Numbered from the stretch's first letter, positions 1 to 10,476 are shown. The stretch: 64,000 nt of DNA from Alphaproteobacteria bacterium (GCA_013372975.1 JABXIS010000042.1:1-64000); one strand, 5' to 3'. The notes: generated from the sequence alone by a model not told the origin. Numbers and translations are program-made.

Positions 1-1103
1 GCCTCGAGAGCGAGCTGGACGTTGTTGAAGGCATGCAGTTTGACCGTGGTTACCTGTCCCCTTATTTCATTACCAACGCTGAAAAGATGACTGTTGAGCT
101 GGACAACCCGCTGATCCTTCTCCACGAGAAGAAGCTGTCCAACCTTCAGCCAATGCTCCCGCTTCTGGAAGCAGTTGTACAATCCGGCAAGCCACTTCTG
201 ATCGTTGCTGAAGACATCGAAGGCGAAGCCCTCGCTACTCTCGTAGTGAACAAGCTGCGCGGTGGCCTCAAGATCGCTGCTGTTAAAGCACCTGGCTTCG
301 GTGACCGCCGTAAAGCCATGCTGGAAGACATCGCAATCCTCACTGGTGGTCAGGTTGTTTCCGAAGACCTCGGCATCAAGCTGGAAAACGTTGGTATCGA
401 CATGCTCGGTACTGCGAAGCGCGTTTCCATCACCAAAGAAGACACCACGATCGTTGACGGCGTTGGCGCAGAAGACGACATCAAAGCACGTGTTGAGCAG
501 ATCAAAGCGCAAATCGAAGTTACCACTTCCGATTACGACAAAGAGAAGCTCCAGGAGCGTCTTGCCAAACTGTCCGGCGGTGTTGCTGTGATCAAAGTTG
601 GCGGTGCGACTGAAGTTGAAGTGAAAGAGCGCAAAGACCGTGTTGACGATGCGCTGCACGCTACTCGCGCTGCTGTTGAAGAAGGTGTTGTTGCCGGTGG
701 TGGTACTGCGCTTCTTTATGCAACGAAGGCTCTTGAAGGCCTGAAGGGTGCAAACGACGACCAAACTCGCGGTGTGGACATCATTCGCCGTGCGCTTCAG
801 GCGCCACTGCGTCAGATTTCTGAAAACGCCGGTGTTGACGGTGCGGTTGTTGTTGGCAAGCTTCTCGAGCAAGACGATGTAAACTTCGGCTTTGATGCAC
901 AAAACGAAGAATACACCAACCTTGTTGCCAAAGGCATCATCGACCCGACTAAAGTTGTTCGTACTGCCCTGCAGGACGCAGCTTCCATCGCTGGTCTGAT
1001 GATCACTACTGAAGCCATGGTTTCCGAAATTCCGGAAGACAAGGCAGCAATGCCTGCTGGCGGCATGCCTGACATGGGCGGCATGGGCGGCATGGGCTTC
1101 TAA
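1..1103 (+). CDS. groL: Chaperonin GroEL, C-terminal two thirds (5' end outside window)
   Basis: Cytosolic ATP-dependent chaperonin ring subunit, working with GroES to fold proteins. The frame is open from the first full codon at position 3 and reads [20 protein letters not shown], the conserved apical-domain entry, so the gene starts before the window. Visible are the apical domain, the VVAGGGTAL nucleotide-pocket segment near residue 235 of the visible part, and the flexible Gly-Met tail ([14 protein letters not shown]). Codon choice is strongly biased, as expected of an abundant protein. A good intrinsic terminator follows, and no second gene follows in the same unit, so groEL is the last gene of its operon. 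Confidence 0.98.
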   Translation, partial: LESELDVVEGMQFDRGYLSPYFITNAEKMTVELDNPLILLHEKKLSNLQPMLPLLEAVVQSGKPLLIVAEDIEGEALATLVVNKLRGGLKIAAVKAPGFGDRRKAMLEDIAILTGGQVVSEDLGIKLENVGIDMLGTAKRVSITKEDTTIVDGVGAEDDIKARVEQIKAQIEVTTSDYDKEKLQERLAKLSGGVAVIKVGGATEVEVKERKDRVDDALHATRAAVEEGVVAGGGTALLYATKALEGLKGANDDQTRGVDIIRRALQAPLRQISENAGVDGAVVVGKLLEQDDVNFGFDAQNEEYTNLVAKGIIDPTKVVRTALQDAASIAGLMITTEAMVSEIPEDKAAMPAGGMPDMGGMGGMGF

Positions 1104-1138
1104 GCCAGGCAACCCAACATATCTCAGTTTTGAGTATG

Positions 1139-1173
1139 GAACCCTCGGGGCAAGCGCCTCGGGGGTTCTTTTT
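1139..1173 (+). terminator. Intrinsic terminator after groEL
   Basis: A 13-bp stem (GAACCCTCGGGGC against GCCTCGGGGGTTC, with two G-T wobbles) closes a four-base loop AAGC and runs directly into TTCTTTTT. It begins 36 bases after the groEL stop. Confidence 0.88.
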
Positions 1174-1399
1174 ATGTCATGGCATCTCGAGTTAATACCT
1201 TGTTAATCACTATGACACTTTTGTTAAAATCGCTGTGGTGTCATATCGTTACCGAAAATTTAACCCTTCCAAGGTAACACTCTAACTGACCGATGATCAT
1301 CGGTTGGCGCGATTGAGGGGCCGCGCCGTTTTCAGTTTCAGAAATCAGAGCGAAACGGGGGTGAGCTGTCGGCGCAAGCCGTTAAGTGGAGGGAGCATT

Positions 1400-3451
1400 A
1401 TGCTTACTTGGCTGCAGAATAAACCTATTTCTCTGCGTGTATTCTTTTTAGCGGGATCCGGCATTTTCGGGCTTTTGTTGGTTCTTTTGTCTTATCTCGT
1501 TTCCAACAGTTCGATTTCATCCAGTCAGGAAAGTGCCGAGCGCTTCAATGATATTGCCCATCTTGAGAAAGCCCTTGAAGTGGAGGCGCTTCAGCTCAGG
1601 CGGCGGGAGAAGGACTTCCTGCTGCGCCTCGATACGAAATACAAGGACCGGTACGACGACAATATGGCTGAAGTAAAGCGGCTGCTGGCCGCGATTGAAG
1701 GCATGAGCGAAGATCGCACCATGAAGTCTGCCCTTTCTGAATTGAAACGTATTCTGCCGGCCCATCAGCAGCAATTCCACAAGGTGGTTTCCGATAATGT
1801 CACCCTCGGACTTGATGAAAAGTCCGGCCTGCAAGGCACGCTGCGGGGTGCCGTGCACGACATTGAAGAAATGCTGAAGGAACATTCGGATGATAAACTC
1901 CAGATCCTGATGCTGATGATGCGGCGCCATGAAAAAGATTTTATCATGCGAGTGGATGACAAGTATGTCGGGCGGATCGATAGCCGCCAGTCGGAGTTTC
2001 TGGAGCGGCTGGATGCTGTTCGTTTCTCCGATGACGTGAAAGAGGAAATGCGCGGCAAGCTCGCCAGCTATGTCTCGTCTTTCAAGGATTATGCTTCGCT
2101 TCGGAAACAGATCGTGGAGGATATTTCTGAGCTGAGCGCTATCTATGCGGAAACTGAACCCCACTTCAAGTCTGTGGCTTCTATTGCAAATCAAGGGAAT
2201 GAGGCGGCCCTCGAAGCAGCCCATGGCTCCCGGTCTGCAGCGTCTACGACCATCATTGTGATTATTCTCGTGGTGACGGGTGTGGCGGTTTTCGCGGCTT
2301 TCGCGATTTTGCGGACGACAGTGACACCTGTCCGCAACCTGGAAGAGGCCCTGAGCCGTATTGCAGATGGCGACTATGAAACAGCTGTTCCCGGCACTCA
2401 ATTCGGCGACGAGCTTGGCAGCATGGCGCGGGTTGCTGAAAGTCTGCGTGACAGTGCCGCTGAACGTGTGCGCCTGGAGGCGGAAGCGCGCGAACGGGCG
2501 GAATCACGTGCGCAAGCAGAGCGTGAAGAAGCAGAACAGCGTGCCCATGAAGAGCAGAAGAAAATGGATGCCGAACGTGCTGATATGGCCGCTCGGGAAG
2601 AGCGTGCGCAGCGAATGGATGCGCTTGTAGCCAACTTCGATACGTCGATCGGCAGCGTGGTGGGCGAGCTGGATACGGCCTCTGCCACCATGCGGGATAC
2701 TGCGGGTGAAATGGTTGATGTGGCCGATACCACTGGTCGTCAGGTAATGTCTGTAAGCGAAGCATCGCGCCAGATGCAGGAAAATGTATCTGCGATGGCG
2801 TCAGCCATTGAAGAATTCGCTGCGTCAATTGCAGAAGTGAACCAGCAGATGCAGAATGCCAACCAGATTTCCAAGGAAGCCATGGACGCGTCCGACAAGG
2901 GAGGCGAAGCGATTGACAAGCTTTCAACTTCTTCGCGCCAGATTGAAGAAGTGGTGAATCTGATCAATGATATCGCTGAACAGACCAACCTCCTGGCGCT
3001 TAATGCTACCATTGAAGCAGCGCGTGCAGGTGACGCAGGCAAGGGCTTTGCGGTTGTTGCGAGCGAGGTGAAATCGCTGGCGAACCAGACAGCGCAGGCG
3101 ACAGATCGTATTACCTCACAGATCGCCGATATGCAGTCCATGACATCGACGGCAGTCGAGGTTATCAAGACCATCGGCGTGGCCAACGAAAAATTGAACA
3201 ATGTGATGATCAATGTTGCGTCCGCGGTTGAAGAACAGCAGGCCACAACGAACGAAATCAGCCGCAGTGTTCAATATACCTCTGAGGGTACCCAGCGGGT
3301 GACGTCGGAAATTCATGAAGTGGCCAACGGTGCCGAGAAAACCGGCTCTGCGTCTGCTGATGTGATGACAGCGGCTGAACAGCTTGAAACTCTGGCAGCC
3401 AATATCAAGCGGGAAGTTGATGGATTCCTTGGCCAGGTTCGCGGTATGTAG
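1400..3451 (+). CDS. Methyl-accepting chemotaxis protein with HBM-type sensor domain
   Basis: Inner-membrane chemoreceptor signalling to CheA/CheW. The 683-residue product has TM1 at about 14-35 and TM2 at about 280-305. Between them is a helical periplasmic domain carrying two copies of an RRxEKDFxxR-like motif ([10 protein letters not shown] and [11 protein letters not shown]), the hallmark of helical bimodular (HBM) sensors that bind small organic acids. HAMP (about 304-360), a charged coiled coil and the MCP signalling hairpin follow, with tip [18 protein letters not shown] near 526-545. There is no CheR/CheB-docking pentapeptide at the C-terminus. The frame opens at a TTG at 1304, but ATG 1400 has GGAGGGAG just upstream and begins a proper membrane anchor, so 1400 is taken. 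The ligand cannot be read from sequence. Confidence 0.93.
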   Translation: MLTWLQNKPISLRVFFLAGSGIFGLLLVLLSYLVSNSSISSSQESAERFNDIAHLEKALEVEALQLRRREKDFLLRLDTKYKDRYDDNMAEVKRLLAAIEGMSEDRTMKSALSELKRILPAHQQQFHKVVSDNVTLGLDEKSGLQGTLRGAVHDIEEMLKEHSDDKLQILMLMMRRHEKDFIMRVDDKYVGRIDSRQSEFLERLDAVRFSDDVKEEMRGKLASYVSSFKDYASLRKQIVEDISELSAIYAETEPHFKSVASIANQGNEAALEAAHGSRSAASTTIIVIILVVTGVAVFAAFAILRTTVTPVRNLEEALSRIADGDYETAVPGTQFGDELGSMARVAESLRDSAAERVRLEAEARERAESRAQAEREEAEQRAHEEQKKMDAERADMAAREERAQRMDALVANFDTSIGSVVGELDTASATMRDTAGEMVDVADTTGRQVMSVSEASRQMQENVSAMASAIEEFAASIAEVNQQMQNANQISKEAMDASDKGGEAIDKLSTSSRQIEEVVNLINDIAEQTNLLALNATIEAARAGDAGKGFAVVASEVKSLANQTAQATDRITSQIADMQSMTSTAVEVIKTIGVANEKLNNVMINVASAVEEQQATTNEISRSVQYTSEGTQRVTSEIHEVANGAEKTGSASADVMTAAEQLETLAANIKREVDGFLGQVRGM

Positions 3452-3491
3452 AAGCAAGCGCCCCCTTCTGGACGGATGATGAAGAAAACAG

Positions 3492-3523
3492 TGCAGTGTC
3501 CATCCTTTGGGCACTGCAATTCT
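3492..3523 (+). terminator. Probable terminator after the chemoreceptor
   Basis: TGCAGTGTCC and GGGCACTGCA form a 10-bp stem with one wobble around a 7-base loop, followed by a weak T stretch (ATTCT). It overlaps the earliest possible start (TTG 3507) of the next gene, which argues for a later start there. Confidence 0.6.
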
Positions 3524-3548
3524 CAATATGAGGAAGACAGCCTTGCGA

Positions 3549-4562
3549 ATGCCCAAAAAAATTTCGATCAATCAAATATTGAAGGGTGGCGCACTTTTGG
3601 CGGCAATGTTTCTGTGGTCTTGTGACACGAAGAAGCCAGCGCAGTATCCGCTTCAGCAGGCGGACCTCAGCAACCGTACATTACGTATAATGCATGATCT
3701 CTCAGCAGATGACATGCAAGGCCGTGAAGCAGGCGAGCCGGGTGGCGTGAAGGCGCGTACCTACCTGCTGAATACGTTGAAAGAAATGAATATTCCGGCC
3801 GGTTTCGCCAGGGGCTACGAGCAACCCTTTACGGCCGAACTCAGGAACTGGATCGGCTTTGCATACGACGCACCTGGCGTGAACCTGTTGGCAAAAATCG
3901 AAGGTGAAAGTGGTTCTGGCCAAAGTTTGCTCATAAGCGCCCACTATGACCATGAAGGCAAACGTTGGGGCAGGATCTATAACGGTGCCGATGATAACGC
4001 TTCCGGGGTCGCGGCCCTGTTTGCTATTGCGGAGGCCTTCCAGAAGGAAAAGCCCAAACACACCATGTATCTGGCCTTTCTTGATGCCGAAGAAGAAGGC
4101 CTTCAGGGTGCCTTTCACTTTGCGGAGCAAATGGAAAGGGAAAATCTGGGCTGTGTTGCTTTCAATATCAATCTGGACATGATCAGCCGCAATCACGACA
4201 ACGAACTGTATGTTGCGGGCGGCTATCACACACCAGAACTGAAACCCTATCTGAACAACCTCGCTGAAGAGGTACCTGTAACCTTGCTTCAGGGCCATGA
4301 TCGCCCGGAGGACGGCGGTGGCGACTGGACAATGCAGTCGGACCATGGTGCGTTCCATGATGCAGGGGTGCCGTTCCTGTATTTCGGGGTGGAAGACCAC
4401 CCGCACTATCACCAGCCAAGCGATGAATTTGAAACTGTGCCTTTCGATTTTTACCTCAGGGCAGTGGAAACAGTTGTCGCAGCATCAAAGATGGTTGACG
4501 AGAATCTCCCGGATATGGGGCGAGCTTGTGGAGAAAGCGCTACTAGCCAAAACGACGGGTAG
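3549..4562 (+). CDS. M28-family zinc aminopeptidase, predicted lipoprotein
   Basis: Secreted metallopeptidase anchored in the envelope. From ATG 3549 the product is 337 residues with a lipoprotein signal (hydrophobic stretch ending LWSC, lipid-acceptor Cys25). All five metal-ligand segments of M28 peptidases are present: AHYDHEG near 131, NGADDNASG near 146 (bridging Asp), DAEEEG near 178 (catalytic Glu pair), DMISRN near 209, and a final His in YHQPSDEFE near 286. An in-frame ATG at 3528 and TTG at 3507 are alternatives, but both sit in or against the terminator of the previous gene. Substrate is probably free or short peptides; this is inferred from the family only. Confidence 0.9.
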   Translation: MPKKISINQILKGGALLAAMFLWSCDTKKPAQYPLQQADLSNRTLRIMHDLSADDMQGREAGEPGGVKARTYLLNTLKEMNIPAGFARGYEQPFTAELRNWIGFAYDAPGVNLLAKIEGESGSGQSLLISAHYDHEGKRWGRIYNGADDNASGVAALFAIAEAFQKEKPKHTMYLAFLDAEEEGLQGAFHFAEQMERENLGCVAFNINLDMISRNHDNELYVAGGYHTPELKPYLNNLAEEVPVTLLQGHDRPEDGGGDWTMQSDHGAFHDAGVPFLYFGVEDHPHYHQPSDEFETVPFDFYLRAVETVVAASKMVDENLPDMGRACGESATSQNDG

Positions 4563-4675
4563 CGCAATTTTGAGTCGCGAAGGCTAGGTTTTCAGCAAAT
4601 CACTTGCTCCGCAGATTCCTGTGAAAACATAACAAAATCAGGGGCTTGATGTGCGTTAGGGAAATATGTACATGG

Positions 4676-4695
4676 CTGTCATAAAAGCGAAACAT
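4676..4695 (+). promoter_or_regulatory. Candidate PhoB box upstream of the porin gene
   Basis: The first half CTGTCATAA is identical to the classical Pho-box half-site and is followed after a short spacer by AACAT, a weaker second half. The site lies about 120 bases before the porin start in a 253-base gap that holds no gene. GCTAAAT at about 4705-4711 could be the matching -10. Phosphate control would fit an OprO/OprP-type porin; this is a by-eye match only. Confidence 0.45.
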
Positions 4696-4815
4696 AGATG
4701 ACGCTAAATGCGCGCGTCTCGGGCGGCGGGGCGTTTAAAAGAAAACCTCCGCTTGGCCTGAACCGGTAATTTTAACAATCGCAGTTGGGTGCGGTTGGAA
4801 TAACGATAGGATAAT

Positions 4816-6099
4816 ATGATGCTTAAAGGGAAACACCTCGCGGGTCTTATGGCTGCTACGGCGCTTGCAACTGCTGTTGCTGCACCTGCAAATGCCCAAT
4901 CTGTTGAAGAGCTGAAAGCACAGCTTTCTGCACTGTCCAAGCGTATCGAAGAGCTTGAGAAAAAACAGAAGAAATCAGACGTTGTAAAAAAGGCCGAGCC
5001 TGCTTTCGGTCTTGCAACTGATGACGGTCTGTTTGAGTTCAATATCCGTGGCCGTCTCTATGCTGACGCTGCATGGGCATCTGACGACGATGGCAACATG
5101 GACGTAGACGCAACTGAATTCCGTACTGCGCGCCTTGGTATCGAAGGTAAAGCCTGGAAAAACACAAAATACAAGTTCGAGGCCGATTTTGCTGGCAACG
5201 AAGTTGAAATTAAAGACGCCTACATGCAATACGCCAGCGAGATGGGCAAATGGACATTCGGTCAGTTCAAGACACCTAACTCCCTCGAAGAGCAAACGTC
5301 TTCCCGCCACACTACTTTCATGGAGCGCGCTTCCTTCACCGATGCGTTCGGCCTTGCGCGCATGATGGGTATCGGTTACGGCCACGGCGGCGATAACTGG
5401 ACATTCAATGCTGGTGTATTCCGCGGCGATGCTGGCGGCTCTGCTGACGATGCAGGCCAGGTTTTCGCTGCTCGCCTGACATATGGCGGCAAGTTTGACA
5501 ACGGTAGCTGGCTCCTGGGTGCTTCTGCTCGCGTTCGTGATAACGACGGTGAAGATGGCCTGCGTTACCGCCAGCGCCCACACAACCACCTGACTGACCG
5601 CTTTGTAGCAACTAGCCGTATCGCAGAAAAAGACAGCATGTTCGGCCTTGAAGCTGCGCTTCAGTATGGTTCCTTCCATGTGGCGTCCGAATGGGCAAGC
5701 CTGAACGCCAAAGAAGGTGGTGCCGGCGGCCGTGATGCAAACTTCTATGGTGGTTACGTAGAAGCTGGTTGGTTTATCACTGGCGAGAAGAAGCCACTGA
5801 AGCTCGACAAGGGCACTTGGGATCGCCCGAAGGTTAAAGCTCCACTGCATGAAGGTGGCATGGGCGCATGGCAGATCGCTGCCAAGTTTGACCGCATCGA
5901 CCTGACTGGCGACGGTGTATACGGCGGCGAGCAGGATACTGTGATCGTTGGTGTAAACTGGTACCTGAACCGTCACACACGCTTCATGGCCAACTACAGC
6001 CACAGCTCCATCGACAAAGCCTTTGACGTAGCTGCAAACGGTGCAGACGGCGAAAACGGTGTCGATGCACTGGGCCTGCGCTTCCAGGTTGACTGGTAA
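4816..6099 (+). CDS. OprO/OprP-family outer-membrane porin
   Basis: Trimeric beta-barrel porin of the outer membrane, in the family of polyphosphate/phosphate-selective porins. The 427-residue precursor has a signal peptide with cleavage after Ala27 (PANA/Q), then a short coiled coil (EELKAQLSALSKRIEELEKK), then a long Gly/Asp/aromatic-rich barrel. It ends in LRFQVDW, with the terminal aromatic expected of outer-membrane proteins. Typical family features are FNIRGRLYADAA at the start of the barrel and FRTARLGIEGK. Codon bias is strong, suggesting abundance. Start ATG 4816 follows GATAGGA. A candidate Pho box lies upstream and a strong terminator follows, so it is probably monocistronic. Substrate specificity is not proven. 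Confidence 0.88.
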   Translation: MMLKGKHLAGLMAATALATAVAAPANAQSVEELKAQLSALSKRIEELEKKQKKSDVVKKAEPAFGLATDDGLFEFNIRGRLYADAAWASDDDGNMDVDATEFRTARLGIEGKAWKNTKYKFEADFAGNEVEIKDAYMQYASEMGKWTFGQFKTPNSLEEQTSSRHTTFMERASFTDAFGLARMMGIGYGHGGDNWTFNAGVFRGDAGGSADDAGQVFAARLTYGGKFDNGSWLLGASARVRDNDGEDGLRYRQRPHNHLTDRFVATSRIAEKDSMFGLEAALQYGSFHVASEWASLNAKEGGAGGRDANFYGGYVEAGWFITGEKKPLKLDKGTWDRPKVKAPLHEGGMGAWQIAAKFDRIDLTGDGVYGGEQDTVIVGVNWYLNRHTRFMANYSHSSIDKAFDVAANGADGENGVDALGLRFQVDW

Positions 6100-6120
6100 G
6101 CCTTGAAATACACTATGGCT

Positions 6121-6155
6121 AACGGCGGCGGGGTTTTTTCCCCGCCGTTTTTTAT
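6121..6155 (+). terminator. Intrinsic terminator after the porin
   Basis: CGGCGGGG pairs with CCCCGCCG across a T6 loop and runs into TTTTTTATT, 21 bases after the porin stop. Confidence 0.9.
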
Positions 6156-6330
6156 TGTGTAAGCAGCCATTTTATCGTGTGTGAGACAGCAGTGTGCTGA
6201 AAAGGGGACATGGGCCGCGAAAGCTGTCCCCTCTGCGACAAGTGGGGTATAAGCCATTTTGTGATGTGATGGCTGTTATAGCCGTGGCGCATTTAACGAA
6301 ATCTGAAGGCCCGTAAGATATGGTGCAGAC

Positions 6331-7203
6331 ATGACAATCATGCCGAAAGCATATGATAGAGTTTTGCTCTCCCGCCTGTATGCCGGGTGGGCCGTAGTCT
6401 TTGCGGCGGCTTTCGCTTATTGCTATGTGAACAGTTACCTGTTCCCTGCAGGTGATTTGGGCCTGAAAGGCAAGATCGCCTGGACCGTCAGCCGGTGGGG
6501 CGCCTGGCCTTTGTTGTTGCCTCTATCGCTTTGGCTGTATGCATCGCTTGAAGGACACGGTAGAAAACTTGAGCGCTTTATCGTCCCGATTATACCGATA
6601 CTGATTTCCGCCCCTTTGTTTTCCTATCTCGTGAACATGCTGTTTGGCATGCCAGAGACCTTGCTTGTATCTTACTATCGGGTATTGCCTGCGGCAGCCG
6701 GGGGTATCGCCATTTTTTCCGGTATTGCCTATCGCTTTAAGGGGCAGATGGACGCTGGCAGCGTTAGGCAAGGGGCGGTGCATCTTTCTCTTGTCCCATC
6801 GTCCATGAAAATTGAAACGGCTGACGAAAAGTTCCTGAAAAAACTGTATGACACCATAGACGAAAACTTGGCAGACAGTGCTTTCGGCGTGAAGGAGCTG
6901 GCGGAGAAAACCGCCATGAGCCGACGTCAGTTGCTGCGTAAAACAGGTGCGCTTCTTGATCAGTCACCCAGCGAAATTTTACGCAATCGTCGCCTTGAAG
7001 CCGCCAAAAGGCTTCTGGAAGCCAATGCCGACACAGTATCGCAGATCAGTTACGCCGTCGGTTTTGACAGCGCCGCGAATTTCACCCGGCTGTTCAAGCA
7101 AAAGTATGGTGAACTGCCGTCCGTGTTCCGCAAAAACTGTTTGGACAGATGCAAGGACGAAGAGATTCCCGAAGGCGCATCGGTTGCGGCCTCCGCCAAG
7201 TGA
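6331..7203 (+). CDS. AraC-family regulator with multi-pass membrane N-terminus
   Basis: DNA-binding transcription factor whose sensor half is in the membrane. The 290-residue protein has about four hydrophobic segments (near residues 18-38, 50-68, 82-102 and 112-132). A short linker leads to a C-terminal AraC-type double helix-turn-helix of about 100 residues (ELAEKTAMSRRQLLRK ... ISYAVGFDSAANFTRLFKQKYG). This architecture is known for membrane-bound AraC-type regulators, but the signal is not predictable. Its neighbours are the porin upstream and, after a long gap, the molybdenum hydroxylase genes; either could be its target. An alternative start is ATG 6340. Confidence 0.85.
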   Translation: MTIMPKAYDRVLLSRLYAGWAVVFAAAFAYCYVNSYLFPAGDLGLKGKIAWTVSRWGAWPLLLPLSLWLYASLEGHGRKLERFIVPIIPILISAPLFSYLVNMLFGMPETLLVSYYRVLPAAAGGIAIFSGIAYRFKGQMDAGSVRQGAVHLSLVPSSMKIETADEKFLKKLYDTIDENLADSAFGVKELAEKTAMSRRQLLRKTGALLDQSPSEILRNRRLEAAKRLLEANADTVSQISYAVGFDSAANFTRLFKQKYGELPSVFRKNCLDRCKDEEIPEGASVAASAK

Positions 7204-7792
7204 ATTGACGCCTGTTCGCGCCGGCATCCACGTGGCGGGGACAGGAAACCATCCCATCTGAGACATACGTTTTTTTAAGTGGATTAGTTTCAGTTTGTCC
7301 CGTCATTCTGTGCCGGTCCACAGGGTCGATCCACTATCCCGCTACCTAATGTCAGGCCCTGCGGACAATCGCGTCGGGCATGACAGTCCTTCAGGGAAGA
7401 CCAGTTGAGCAATTTTGAACTTGCGAAAAATTGCCAGCTGGACGGAAGAGCTTTCTAGAAGGGCGGTTTGCCAACAGGCGTTTGGTTGGTGTCGTTCAAC
7501 TGAACGCTAATTCAGGGCCGCCGGGGAAGGTTGTTTCGTACCCCCATATTCGAATGCCGTACCCGGTGGCCCGTTCTTCTTTTTCCAAAATCCGCGATTC
7601 GAAAGCCGCCTTTGCTGCCACCCCCGGGTTTTGGTCGCAAACCACTCTTTGATGGCGCCGGGACAATAGCACGCGAGGAGGAGACATGTGTTCGTTTCCG
7701 CGCGACACGGCAAAGTTCGCGCGATCATAACTACTGGCATAACGACCGGCAGAAAACAGGCATCATGAACACACTAGTAAAAGGAGTTTTCC
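7204..7792 (+). other. 589-base intergenic region with a 14-codon upstream ORF
   Basis: No convincing gene is seen. Frames of 60-96 codons on both strands here lack ribosome binding sites and resemble no known protein. One short frame, ATG 7686 to TAA 7730 (MCSFPRDTAKFARS), is preceded by an unusually strong GAGGAGGAG. It ends 62 bases before the oxidoreductase start and could be a leader peptide. The oxidoreductase itself has AAGGAG at about 7781. Confidence 0.4.
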
Positions 7793-8272
7793 ATGCGGCG
7801 AGCGATCACAATCAACGGTAAGGATATGATCTATGACGGAGACGGCAGTACACCGCTACTGTGGTTTGTCCGGGAAACGGCCGACCTGCGCGGTACCAAA
7901 TTCGGCTGCGGTGCTGGCCTATGTGGGGCCTGTACAGTGCATTTGAATGGCATCACAGTTCGGTCATGCAGCACACCGATGGAAACACTGGAAGATGGTG
8001 ACGCGGTAACCACAATTGAAGGCCTTGGATCAGGCAACCGGCTGCACCCTGTTCAGGCAGCCTGGCTGGAATTGGATGTCGCCCAGTGCGGTTATTGTCA
8101 GGCGGGGCAGATGATGTCTGCCGCAGCGCTCCTCGCCGACACGCCCAATCCTTCAGATCAGGAAATCGAAGACGCGATGTTTGGCAATGTCTGCCGCTGC
8201 GGCACCTATGGACGCATTGCGAAGGCCGTAAAGCGCGCGGCAACAAAAATGGCGGAAGAGGCAGGGCAATGA
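7793..8272 (+). CDS. 2Fe-2S subunit of a molybdenum hydroxylase (IorA-like)
   Basis: Electron-transfer subunit of a xanthine-oxidase-family enzyme, of the isoquinoline 1-oxidoreductase alpha type. The 159 residues hold both [2Fe-2S] clusters. The plant-ferredoxin-like site is Cys39, 44, 47 and 59 (CGAGLCGAC ... C). The helical-bundle site is Cys99, 102, 134 and 136 ([12 protein letters not shown] and CRCGTYGRI). Length matches the family. The start has AAGGAG seven to eight bases upstream, and the stop overlaps the next gene's ATG (ATGA), so the two subunits are translationally coupled. The substrate is unknown; these two-subunit enzymes oxidise N-heterocycles or aldehydes. Confidence 0.93.
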   Translation: MRRAITINGKDMIYDGDGSTPLLWFVRETADLRGTKFGCGAGLCGACTVHLNGITVRSCSTPMETLEDGDAVTTIEGLGSGNRLHPVQAAWLELDVAQCGYCQAGQMMSAAALLADTPNPSDQEIEDAMFGNVCRCGTYGRIAKAVKRAATKMAEEAGQ

Positions 8273-10476
8273 AAATCGAAAAACTGAACAGACGGCAGTT
8301 CCTGGCTTATAGCGGCGCGGCAACAGGTGGATTGATCCTTGGCGGACAAATTGCGGCTTTCGCAAATGCAGAGGAAAGTGATGTCTTCTTCCCAAATGTT
8401 TGGCTGCAGATTGCTGAAGATGGCCAGATAACAGTTTGGGTGAAGCGGGTGGAGATGGGGCAGGGGACCCGGTCGTCTCTGGCTATGGTTGCTGCTGATG
8501 AACTGGGCGCCAACTGGGAAGATATTAAAGTTCGGCATGTGTCCACGGATTCAGAGGATTGGGGATATATCATCGTTGGTGGCAGCGGTGGGCTTTCTTC
8601 CGGATACGATCTGTACCGCGAGATGGCGGCACAGGCTCGCGAGATGCTTTTGGCGGCGGCGGCCGTTAAGGCTGGCGGCAGCAAAGATGATTACAACACA
8701 GAGAATAGTTTCGTTATCCACAGCACAACGGGACAAACATGGCCCTTTGCATCATTGGTTGAGATGGCCGCACGCATGCCCAAGCCCCAAAAAGCACCCC
8801 TCAAGGACCGATCTGAGCACAAGCTTATCGGCAAGAAGGATGTAAAGCGTAAAGAACATACGGATATTGTCGGCGGGACGGCAGAATATGGGATCGATGT
8901 CGTATTGCCCGGCATGCGGTATGCCACGATCATTCGACCACCTCATTTCGGGGCAAGACCAAGAGCAGATATGCTGGCCGCTTTCAGGGAGCAGCCGGGT
9001 GTGGAAGCTGCCTTTCTGCTGGATGAAAAGCCCTATCCGCAAATTCCTGTCGTGCGAGGTGGCATTGCGATTGTCGCGTCTTCAACATGGGCCGCGCAAA
9101 AGGCCCGGGCGAACGTTGAAGTGGAATGGGTACTGCAGGACCAGAATGAATTTTCCTCTGACGGAATTTTCGCCAAGATGGACAAGGCCTTGGCTGGCAA
9201 GGGCGACGTTGTTAGACAAGTAGGCAATTGGGAAGCTGGCCTTGAACAGGCAGACGAAATATTGGAGGCAGAATATCAATTGCCGTTTCTGGCTCATGCC
9301 CCCATAGAGCCAATGAATGCGGTTGCGGTGTTCAGGGAAGGCAAGCTTGAGGTTTGGACACCAACACAGGCCCAAACGCCGATGCAGCAACGCCTTGCAA
9401 CTCATTTTGGCATGCCTGAAAAGGATGTGGTGGTTCATTGTCCGCTGCTCGGAGGGTCATTCGGGCGCCGCCTGGATCAGGATTATGCATTTGAAGCAGC
9501 AATGATTGCTCACAAGGTTTCCTATCCCGTAAGGCTATTGTGGACACGTGAAGACGATATGCAATTTGGGTCTTACCGTAGCGCCAGCAAGCATAAGATG
9601 AAGGCCACGATAAGGAATGGTGGCCTTAGTGGGTGCGCGATCAAGGGAAGCCACATTGGTGTATGGTCCCAGTTCGAGCCGCATATGATGAATGGGCCGA
9701 TTGACTGGAGCGCTATTTCTGCTGCTGTGTCATGGCCTTATGGTGTCGATCATCTCTCTGTTTCCCAGCATCTGGTGCGTGAGGATGTTATGGTGGGCTG
9801 GTGGCGCGGTGTTTACGCCACCAATTATAAACTTGTGCAGGAATGCTGGATCGATGAGATCGCTCTGCACCTTGGCAAGGACCCTGTCGAATTCCGGCTG
9901 AGTATGTTGCAGCGGCAACCTGATGTTGTGATGATTCCCGATCACCCTGATTATGGCGACAAGGAAATGGATATCCGGCGATTTGAACGGTTGATTGAAT
10001 TTGCGCGTGACACGGCTGGCTGGAAAGAGAGGAAACGTGCAGGCAAAATCCTGGGATTTGGCAGTGACTATTATTCGGTGCGTACGCCGGTTGCTGTTAT
10101 CGCAGAGGTTTCAAACAGGGATGGTCGGGTGAGTATCGACCGTGTGGACTGTTTCATTGATTGTGGTATCGCTGTGAACCCTGATGCGATCGCGGCTCAG
10201 TTTGAAGGCGGCGTATTATGGGCACTTTCTTCGCTGACAAGTGAGATCACTTTTGAAAATGGGCAGGTGCAGCAATCAAACTTCGATGGCTTTCAGGTGC
10301 CAAGAATGGATGTTCGGCCTAAAGAGGTGAATGTGCATATCATGCCAAGTGATGTTTATCCTTCAGGTGTTGGCGAGCCTGCCGTTACGGCAACAATGCC
10401 TGCGCTTGCAAATGCCATCTCTGCACTCAAGGGTGAGCGGCAGCGGATATTCCCGATAGATCTTGATGTTGCGTAA
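8269..10476 (+). CDS. Molybdopterin-binding large subunit, Tat-exported aldehyde/heterocycle oxidoreductase (IorB-like)
   Basis: Catalytic subunit binding the Mo-molybdopterin cytosine dinucleotide cofactor. From ATG 8269 the protein is 735 residues and starts with a twin-arginine signal ([10 protein letters not shown], Arg8-Arg9, then a hydrophobic stretch), so the folded complex probably goes to the periplasm. The iron-sulfur subunit has no signal and would be co-exported. Family motifs are [20 protein letters not shown] near 57-76, [12 protein letters not shown] in the middle, and [17 protein letters not shown] near the C-terminus, whose Glu is the conserved catalytic base. The open frame extends upstream to 8086 inside the previous gene; the Tat signal fixes the start. 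No XdhC-type maturation factor or FAD subunit is adjacent. Confidence 0.92.
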   Translation: MKIEKLNRRQFLAYSGAATGGLILGGQIAAFANAEESDVFFPNVWLQIAEDGQITVWVKRVEMGQGTRSSLAMVAADELGANWEDIKVRHVSTDSEDWGYIIVGGSGGLSSGYDLYREMAAQAREMLLAAAAVKAGGSKDDYNTENSFVIHSTTGQTWPFASLVEMAARMPKPQKAPLKDRSEHKLIGKKDVKRKEHTDIVGGTAEYGIDVVLPGMRYATIIRPPHFGARPRADMLAAFREQPGVEAAFLLDEKPYPQIPVVRGGIAIVASSTWAAQKARANVEVEWVLQDQNEFSSDGIFAKMDKALAGKGDVVRQVGNWEAGLEQADEILEAEYQLPFLAHAPIEPMNAVAVFREGKLEVWTPTQAQTPMQQRLATHFGMPEKDVVVHCPLLGGSFGRRLDQDYAFEAAMIAHKVSYPVRLLWTREDDMQFGSYRSASKHKMKATIRNGGLSGCAIKGSHIGVWSQFEPHMMNGPIDWSAISAAVSWPYGVDHLSVSQHLVREDVMVGWWRGVYATNYKLVQECWIDEIALHLGKDPVEFRLSMLQRQPDVVMIPDHPDYGDKEMDIRRFERLIEFARDTAGWKERKRAGKILGFGSDYYSVRTPVAVIAEVSNRDGRVSIDRVDCFIDCGIAVNPDAIAAQFEGGVLWALSSLTSEITFENGQVQQSNFDGFQVPRMDVRPKEVNVHIMPSDVYPSGVGEPAVTATMPALANAISALKGERQRIFPIDLDVA

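Noticed and set aside
1517-2401. Minus-strand 294-codon ORF
   Set aside because: Shadow of the chemoreceptor gene; product has no domain character.
4975-6003. Minus-strand 342-codon ORF
   Set aside because: Shadow of the porin gene, whose biased codons leave the opposite frame open; no ribosome site.
7431-7821. Overlapping 60-96 codon frames on both strands before the hydroxylase genes
   Set aside because: No ribosome sites, mutually overlapping, no resemblance to known proteins.
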